Of a stretch of 9,624 nt of DNA, positions 5,264 to 9,624 are shown piece after piece; position 1 is the stretch's first letter; each line of letters starts with the position of its first letter. The stretch comes from Dehalococcoidales bacterium. GTDB taxonomy: Bacteria; Chloroflexota; Dehalococcoidia; Dehalococcoidales; UBA2162. Both the position numbers and the translations under genes were made by a program. The DNA is taken from assembly GCA_030648675.1 (NCBI GenBank), contig JAUSGV010000031.1, forward strand, positions 1 through 9,624, in the 5' to 3' direction. Under the pieces are notes generated by a model, which worked only from the letters and a program-made list of their open reading frames with translations, was not told where the DNA came from and made no database searches.

Positions 5264-6682
5264 CTACCTCGGAGTTGGCGGGGGAGTCCCTCGGTGGCCG
5301 GTACGTGACGGCCTTTTCCGGGTGGCATCGCCGCGGTAGTCCGGAGCCATGATGTGAAAGATCAGGCTGAGTTTCGGATCGACGAAGCGGGAGCTTATCG
5401 GGCTGTCCAGTTCCTCAGTAGATGCAGCGGTGGTAATGACGGTCGGCATCCGGGAATTGTAGCGGTGATTTATCGTTTGGTACAGCTTCTCCTGTGCCCA
5501 GGGTGTCGTCGATTGCTGCCCGAAATCGTCGAGGATCAGGAGCGGAGCGTTTTTTACACTCTCGAAAAGCCGGTCGTAAGAGGTCTTGCTCTCAGGACTG
5601 AAGGTAGACCGCAGGTGGTCGAGAAAGTCGGGGACGACCACGAAAAGGGCCGGTTGTTTTTGCTGGTAGCGGTAGTTGGCGATAGCCGCGGCGAGGTGCG
5701 TCTTGCCGCAGCCGACGACTCCGGAAAAGACCAGCCAGCCCTCCGGCGATTTAGCAAACTCATACGCCAGGTCGAAGGCCTTTTTCAGATTTTCCCGCTG
5801 TTCGAGGGGCAGATTCGATCTCTTCCAGTCGAAGGTTTCTAAAGTCATCTGCTTTTGTAGTTCGAATTCCGGTGCCCAACCGTAGGTCGATAAAGCCGAC
5901 TTTTCCTCGCCGAGCTCGAATATCTGGCAAAAACCCGGTGTCAGCAGCCGCGTCCTGATCCTTTCGTCCAGACTCGCGATGGGGGCGATGGACACGATAA
6001 CCGTCGGTAGTTGGTTGCCGAAACGGTGGTTAAGCAGTTGGTCCAATTTTTCCTTGGCCCAGGCTGTGCTCGATTGTATGCCCAGGTCGTCCAGCACGAG
6101 CAGCGGGGCGCTGCGTACCTGCTCGAAGAATTCGTCGTAGGGTATTTCGCTGGCGGGACTGAAAGACGAGCGCAGGTGGTCGAGGAGGTCCGGTACGGTA
6201 ACATAGAACGCTGGACGCCCGTCTTCAATACATTGGTTGGCTATTGCCGCGGCAAGATGGGTTTTACCGGAACCGCTCGGTCCGGCCAGTATCAGCCAGC
6301 CTCTTGGCACGGCGGCAAATGCCCGGGCCGATTGATAAGCCTGGTTGAATTTCGTCTGGACGTCCGGGTCGGCACTTTTTCCCTGTGGATTGATAGTTGC
6401 AAAAGTCAGCCGTGTGAGCAGGCCGAGGCGGCTGTAACTCTGCAAACGCTCGCGACGCTCTTCCCCCGAATTTGTCTTCGCGCACTTGCATGGTACGGCC
6501 CGGCTATAGTCAGGCTTGCCGGACGGCAATAGCGGATAAACGAACCGGGCTCCCTTGCAGGCCGGGCAGATTTCCTCTACGGCGGCCGGGGCGGGTTCAG
6601 TGCTGGACCATGTGCCCGTATTTCCCTTTGATATATTTATCCGGGTCTGTTTTTCTAATATCTCTTTGATATGTTCCATCAT
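5264..6682 (-). CDS. DnaC/DnaI-like helicase loader with two tandem AAA+ ATPase domains
   Basis: A 472-residue protein of the DnaC/DnaI/IstB-like ATPase group, which in the primosome loads DnaB helicase on DNA. The N-terminal part has a Cys4 zinc-type motif (C39, C42, C65, C67). Two full ATPase modules follow. Module one has Walker A GPSGSGKT (134-141), Walker B LLVLDD (194-199) and arginines in ERIRTRL (240-246). Module two has Walker A GVVGCGKT (321-328), Walker B LLILDD (381-386) and a Ser-Arg finger at SSRF (430-433). The modules align without gaps over about 104 residues with 61 identities by hand count, so they arose by internal duplication; usual DnaC/DnaI (245-310 residues) has one. 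Both look catalytically intact. GAGAGGGCAAGG precedes the ATG. The start lies 86 nt inside the dnaD gene. Position after dnaB and dnaD supports the loader role; an IstB-type transposon helper is less likely because no transposase is near. Confidence 0.85.
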   Translation of the reverse strand: MMEHIKEILEKQTRINISKGNTGTWSSTEPAPAAVEEICPACKGARFVYPLLPSGKPDYSRAVPCKCAKTNSGEERRERLQSYSRLGLLTRLTFATINPQGKSADPDVQTKFNQAYQSARAFAAVPRGWLILAGPSGSGKTHLAAAIANQCIEDGRPAFYVTVPDLLDHLRSSFSPASEIPYDEFFEQVRSAPLLVLDDLGIQSSTAWAKEKLDQLLNHRFGNQLPTVIVSIAPIASLDERIRTRLLTPGFCQIFELGEEKSALSTYGWAPEFELQKQMTLETFDWKRSNLPLEQRENLKKAFDLAYEFAKSPEGWLVFSGVVGCGKTHLAAAIANYRYQQKQPALFVVVPDFLDHLRSTFSPESKTSYDRLFESVKNAPLLILDDFGQQSTTPWAQEKLYQTINHRYNSRMPTVITTAASTEELDSPISSRFVDPKLSLIFHIMAPDYRGDATRKRPSRTGHRGTPPPTPR

Positions 6683-7298
6683 CCTTGCCCTCTCTTGCCC
6701 AGCGCTCCAGTATCCCCTGGATATAACTCCACTTGCGCTTGTTTTCGTCTACCGCTCTCTTTATCGCATCCTTGAGCCAGGCTTCGGGGTATGTTTTCTC
6801 GGCTTCCCGCAGTTCGTCGGCGATCATCGGGGTCAATAAGCCGATGTTCTCTTCGTAAAGGCCAAAAATGTTCGGCTGCTCCGCCGGCATCTCGTGACAG
6901 GGGTGCGGTTTAATGCTCAATCCCGGGAGACTCAACTCGCCGTTCTTGATCTTCTCGACCACGGTCCTGTCCTTTTCGGTGTTCAAAAAATAGACGTCTT
7001 CCGCTTTGCCGTTCTGCTCCATGGCGGCATGAAGAAGGGTGCCTCTTTTTTCGCCCTGTTCCAGGGCATGGTGCAGGGCTTCGTCGCCGCCCAGAGAAGT
7101 CATCAATGCCGGATTGTCCGCCAATTCGCAATAGGTGGTAAAGCGGGGATAACCCCGTTTACCGTATATCGCCCGGATCACGCTCAGAAGCGTCTTCAAT
7201 TCCGCGACGTCGTCGATATCTGCTAACAATTGACTGAAGAAAATATTCGGTACGGACGTGAAATTCATCCGGGAGGGGAACCCGCCGAAGTGCTTCAT
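6597..7298 (-). CDS. DnaD-like primosome protein
   Basis: A 233-residue DnaD-domain protein. The N-terminal part (GFPSRMNFTSVPNIFFSQLL) is a winged-helix-type region. The C-terminal DnaD domain (about 145-210) carries YEENIGLLTP and the W-x-YI-x2-IL-x2-W pattern (WSYIQGILERW) typical of DnaD/DnaB_2 domains. The tail DPDKYIKGKYGHMVQH is also family-like, so the stop is real. In Firmicutes DnaD bridges the origin- or restart-bound initiator to the helicase loader; the same role is inferred here. The ATG overlaps the dnaB stop as ATGA (7295-7298), indicating translational coupling. Its last 28 codons overlap the first codons of the loader gene in another frame. Confidence 0.85.
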   Translation of the reverse strand: MKHFGGFPSRMNFTSVPNIFFSQLLADIDDVAELKTLLSVIRAIYGKRGYPRFTTYCELADNPALMTSLGGDEALHHALEQGEKRGTLLHAAMEQNGKAEDVYFLNTEKDRTVVEKIKNGELSLPGLSIKPHPCHEMPAEQPNIFGLYEENIGLLTPMIADELREAEKTYPEAWLKDAIKRAVDENKRKWSYIQGILERWAREGKDDGTYQRDIRKTDPDKYIKGKYGHMVQH

Positions 7299-8662
7299 AG
7301 CAGCGACGGCTCCTGGTTGGACATGTCTTTGAACTTGGCCGATTTGGCGATGAAATGAAGCTTGATCTCACCCGTGGGGCCGTTGCGGTGCTTCGCGATG
7401 ATGATGTCGGCGATTCCCGCCGGATAGGTTTCGTCCGGGTGCTGCTCCTGCCAGTCTTTTTCCGTATAGTAGTAATCGTCGCGGTAGATGAACATGACGA
7501 TGTCCGCGTCCTGCTCGATGCTTCCGCTTTCGCGAAGGTCGGACAATTGCGGTTTATGCGAGGCACGCCACTCTACCGCGCGGCTGAGCTGTGATACCAC
7601 GACCACCGGCACATTGAGTTCACGTGCCAGCCCCTTAAGGGCGCGGGAAATATAACCTATTTCCTGGACCCGGTTTTCGGTCCGGCTGTCTCCGGCCATC
7701 AACTGCAGGTAGTCGACGATTATCAGGTCGAGCCCGCGTTCGAAGTGAAGGCGGCGTGCCTTGCTCCTCATCTCGACCACCTTCAGCTGTGGCGAATCGT
7801 CGATATAGATCGGTGCCTCCGACAGGACACCGATGCCGTTCATGATCCTTCTTTCTTCTTCCTCGGTAGTATGGCGTCCGAGCTGCACGCGGCGGGAATC
7901 GACGTCGGCTTCGTTGGCCAGCATGCGCAATACCAGTGCCTCGCGTGCCATTTCAAGACTGAATATTGCGACGCATGCCCCCTGCTTTACCGCCGCATTC
8001 TGGGCGATGCTCAAGGCGAAGGAGGTCTTTCCCATGCTGGGGCGGCCGGCAATGATAAGCAGGTCGGAGCGCTGCATGCCGCCCAGAAATTCGTCCAGGC
8101 CGGTGTAGGTTGTATAAATTTGCTTTAGCGGTTCCGGCTGTCCGGGTTCTGCCTCCGCCGGCGGGGCTTCGAAGTACTTATCCAAAACCTGGCGGATATG
8201 GGCGAAATCGCGCGGACTCTGTCCGTGCCGTAATTTGAAAAGGACGTCTTCGGCCTTATTCAGGCTGTCTTCGATATCCGGGTTAGCCTCGAAACCGATC
8301 TTTTCGATGCGCTGTGACGCCTCAATGAGCCGGCGGCTGATCGCCAGCCGGTTTACGATTCGTCCGTAGTGTTCGATATCCAGCGGGGAGGCGCAGTTGG
8401 CGATGAGCTGACTGAGATTGGCGGCTCCGCCGCAGGCGACCAGTTTGCCCTGGCGGTCCAATTCCTGGGCCACCGTGATCTGGTTGATGGCATCATTACG
8501 CTGGTACAGCTTCAAGCAGGTGACGTAAAGCCATTGGTTTTGTTCCTGGAAGAAGTCTTCGGACTCCAGAAAGCCCGCGACCTTGAAGATAGCCTGGCCG
8601 TCGATCAACAGGGAACCGATAACCGCATCCTCGGCATCGGAATCGTGGGGGGGTAATTTAAT
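7295..8662 (-). CDS. dnaB: Replicative DNA helicase DnaB, start uncertain
   Basis: The hexameric 5'-3' replicative helicase. With the frame opened at 8662 it has 455 residues, a normal DnaB length. The N-terminal interaction domain opens with LPPHDSDAEDAVIGSLL, matching the family. The RecA-like motor has Walker A GRPSMGKT (about 206-213), Walker B in LDLIIVDYLQ (311-320), a motif-H4 Gln in VSQLSRAVEWR (about 358), SDLRESGSIEQDAD (374-387) and the arginine finger in KHRNGPTG (about 426). No ATG, GTG or TTG lies in frame between the upstream TGA (8693-8695) and the conserved LPPH motif. I place the start tentatively at ATT (8662), which has AGAGAGGG about 6 nt upstream. A TTG at 8608 would remove the conserved N-terminus. 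An ATG at 8679 with AAGGAGG close by is in another frame and would join dnaB only by a one-base shift, for example in the run of seven Cs (8647-8653). The gene itself is certain. Confidence 0.95.
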   Translation of the reverse strand: MKLPPHDSDAEDAVIGSLLIDGQAIFKVAGFLESEDFFQEQNQWLYVTCLKLYQRNDAINQITVAQELDRQGKLVACGGAANLSQLIANCASPLDIEHYGRIVNRLAISRRLIEASQRIEKIGFEANPDIEDSLNKAEDVLFKLRHGQSPRDFAHIRQVLDKYFEAPPAEAEPGQPEPLKQIYTTYTGLDEFLGGMQRSDLLIIAGRPSMGKTSFALSIAQNAAVKQGACVAIFSLEMAREALVLRMLANEADVDSRRVQLGRHTTEEEERRIMNGIGVLSEAPIYIDDSPQLKVVEMRSKARRLHFERGLDLIIVDYLQLMAGDSRTENRVQEIGYISRALKGLARELNVPVVVVSQLSRAVEWRASHKPQLSDLRESGSIEQDADIVMFIYRDDYYYTEKDWQEQHPDETYPAGIADIIIAKHRNGPTGEIKLHFIAKSAKFKDMSNQEPSLL

Positions 8663-8767
8663 ATCAGCCCTCTCTTCATCAACCTCCTTCGCTCAATTCA
8701 ACCTAATGACTGAAAACGAGTCTAATAAAGCCTTCTCCATCCAGGATAGCGTGCTCTTCATCTATTT

Positions 8768-8930
8768 TCCTCTCCCTTGAGGAGCTTTGTATCATAAGTA
8801 CCATTTTGAATACGTTTGTCATTCCAAACTAGATTTGGAATCCAGAAATCGTGCCCAATTATATTGATCTGGATTCCGGCTTTCGCCGGAAAGACGACTT
8901 TTGATACAACTCCCCCTTGAGGGGAGAGGT
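8768..8930. repeat. Long imperfect inverted repeat with inverted copy of the double-hairpin element
   Basis: The core (8818-8898) is the double-hairpin family seen at 3326-3399, in reverse orientation: ATTCCAAA-CTAGA-TTTGGAAT (8821-8841), then CTGGATTCC (8869-8877) and TTCCGGC-TTTC-GCCGGAA (8874-8891). Around it TTGTATCA (8787-8794) is inverted as TGATACAA (8902-8909), and CTCCCTTGAGGAG (8772-8784) faces CTCCCCCTTGAGGGGAG (8910-8926). The whole is about 160 bp of imperfect dyad, perhaps one repeat inserted into another. Confidence 0.65.
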
Positions 8931-8968
8931 TAGGTGAGGGTGAAATTAATTTCTTTCACCCTTCCTCA
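8929..8968. repeat. GGGTGAAA/TTTCACCC hairpin repeat
   Basis: GGGTGAAA (8938-8945) is exactly complementary to TTTCACCC (8954-8961), and flanking GTTAGGTGA and TTCCTCAAC extend the pairing imperfectly. It directly abuts the CTCCCCCTTGAGGGGAG arm, as in common dispersed CTCCC...AGGTGAGGGTG repeats. On either strand it could act as a modest transcript stop, but there is no long T-run. Confidence 0.6.
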
Positions 8969-9007
8969 ACTTTTGAATACTAAATCTGGTATTTCATCCA
9001 ACCTACC

Positions 9008-9091
9008 ATACCGGCGAAAGTTCTTGAATCCCGTATTTCAATCGGGACCGGTATCCAGCGTCTTCTGGATTCAGTGTCGAGCACGGAATGG
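9008..9091. repeat. Degenerate palindromic repeat after rplI
   Basis: ATACCGG (9008-9014) pairs with CCGGTAT (9048-9054), TCCCG (9029-9033) with CGGGA (9043-9047), and ATCCAG (9053-9058) with CTGGAT (9065-9070). CCGGCGAAAG (9011-9020) matches the tetraloop arm of the element at 3326-3399. The right end GTCGAGCACGGAATGG (9076-9091) matches the element at 4522-4537. It looks like a composite or decayed copy of both families, ending 5 nt from the rplI stop codon. Confidence 0.55.
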
Positions 9092-9096
9092 TTTAT

Positions 9097-9546
9097 TTAA
9101 CCTTCTTGTACTACCGTCACCTTAATGGTTGCCGTCAGATCTTTTCCGACCTTGATCGCGACATCGTAGCTGCCTACCTGCTTGATCGGCTCGGCCAATT
9201 CGATCTTTCGCTTATCCACGATCAGATTGTGGGCTTTTTCTATCTCGGCAGCGATGTCGGCGGTAGTGATCGTCCCGTAGAGTTTGTCCTTGGCTCCGGC
9301 TTTGGCCTTGATGGTGATATCTTTCCCGTTCAACTGGTTGGTCAATTCCTGCAATTCGGCCTCGGTCTTCGCCCTGCGGGAAGCCTCGCGCTTGATCAGG
9401 GCCTCCATTTCCTTCATCGCGCCTGCAGTCGCGGCGACGGCAATACGGCGGGGAAGCAGAAAATTGCGGCCGTAACCGTCCGCTACTTCTTTAACTTCTC
9501 CGGTCTTCGCTACGCGGTTAACGTCCTGTAAAAATATAACTTTCAT
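9097..9546 (-). CDS. rplI: 50S ribosomal protein bL9
   Basis: A 149-residue bL9, which binds 23S rRNA near the base of the L1 stalk and reaches toward the next ribosome. The N-terminal RNA-binding domain has MKVIFLQDVNRVAKTGEVKE and the conserved GYGRNFLLPRRIAV segment (24-38). A charged connecting helix (about 41-75) and the C-terminal domain follow; length is standard. AAGGAAG lies 4 nt before the ATG. In many bacteria rplI closes an rpsF-ssb-rpsR operon; here it appears to have its own promoter (9567-9596) and to lead the dnaB-dnaD-loader cluster. rplI next to dnaB is a common bacterial arrangement. Confidence 0.96.
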   Translation of the reverse strand: MKVIFLQDVNRVAKTGEVKEVADGYGRNFLLPRRIAVAATAGAMKEMEALIKREASRRAKTEAELQELTNQLNGKDITIKAKAGAKDKLYGTITTADIAAEIEKAHNLIVDKRKIELAEPIKQVGSYDVAIKVGKDLTATIKVTVVQEG

Positions 9547-9566
9547 GTTGCTTCCTTTTTTAGGGA

Positions 9567-9596
9567 ATTATACTTTAGACGAAGAGCCAAACACAA
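9567..9596 (-). promoter_or_regulatory. Promoter of rplI, TTGTGT-18-TATAAT
   Basis: On the minus strand a perfect -10 hexamer TATAAT (9567-9572) is 18 nt from TTGTGT (9591-9596). Transcription would start near 9560, giving a leader of about 14 nt that just includes the AAGGAAG ribosome site. The -35 box is poor (half of consensus), so confidence rests on the -10 and its placement. Confidence 0.5.
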
Positions 9597-9624
9597 CATA
9601 GAAAACAGTGAGTTATTAAAAAAA

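Larger units (their letters stand above)
8663..9096. other. Repeat-rich gap between rplI and dnaB
   Basis: This 434-bp stretch holds no supported gene. On the minus strand, from rplI toward dnaB, come: a palindromic element with shared ends (9008-9091), a hairpin repeat (8929-8968), a long imperfect inverted repeat with the double-hairpin element at its core (8768-8930), and a 22-codon frame (8693-8761) ending just before dnaB. A poor promoter, TATGAT at 8791-8796 with GACAAA 18 nt upstream, could serve dnaB. The hairpins would fold in any rplI-dnaB transcript. Confidence 0.65.

Noticed and set aside
6011..6532. Plus-strand open frame of 173 codons opposite the helicase-loader gene
   Set aside because: It is antisense to the ATPase module with Walker motifs, and its product shows no recognisable domain or ribosome site.
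5264..6682. IstB-type insertion-sequence helper ATPase
   Set aside because: No IstA-like transposase or insertion-sequence ends are near; position after dnaB and dnaD and the N-terminal Cys4 motif fit a helicase loader better.

Overview
The window (about half GC) carries two compact operons that converge on a repeat-filled gap. The left half, plus strand (303-4350), is a one-carbon/redox operon. Three subunits form an NADH-oxidising module of the NuoE/NuoF/NuoG-N-terminal (HoxEFU, HydABC-like) type. They are followed by the two subunits of a MetVF-type methylenetetrahydrofolate reductase, the enzyme of the methyl branch of the Wood-Ljungdahl pathway. The simplest reading is a five-gene complex in which NADH electrons pass through FMN and a chain of Fe-S clusters into MetV and on to the flavin of MetF, reducing methylene-THF to methyl-THF. 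No hydrogenase or formate dehydrogenase catalytic subunit is visible, but the upstream neighbourhood lies outside the window.

The right half, minus strand (read from 9546 down to 4681), is a DNA-replication cluster: rplI (ribosomal protein bL9), dnaB (replicative helicase), a DnaD-like primosome protein, a helicase-loader-type ATPase with two complete AAA+ modules in one chain, and a small HNH nuclease-fold protein. dnaB and dnaD overlap by 4 nt (ATGA). dnaD and the loader overlap by 86 nt in different frames. The dnaB reading frame has no ATG, GTG or TTG start ahead of its conserved N-terminal motif, which is the most puzzling sequence detail here.

The DnaD-type primosome with a C-terminus ending near KYIKGKYGHM, the DnaC/DnaI-like loader with an N-terminal Cys4 motif, MetVF, and abundant small palindromic repeats together suggest an anaerobic member of the Chloroflexota, probably Dehalococcoidia-like. 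This is inference from family knowledge; there is no 16S or other marker in the window to prove it.

Four non-coding stretches (1-302, 3314-3423, 4351-4680, 8663-9096) hold small palindromic dispersed repeats. One family has a TTCCGGC-GAAA-GCCGGAA arm and occurs between metV and metF and, inverted, between rplI and dnaB. There are also CCCCCTTT/AAAGGGGG hairpins, GTCRTTGCGAG...GCAATCT elements, and a shared GTCRAGCACGGAATGG end. A 20-bp palindrome (184-203) lies upstream of the redox operon and is a candidate operator. No tRNA, rRNA, CRISPR array, transposase or phage gene is visible.
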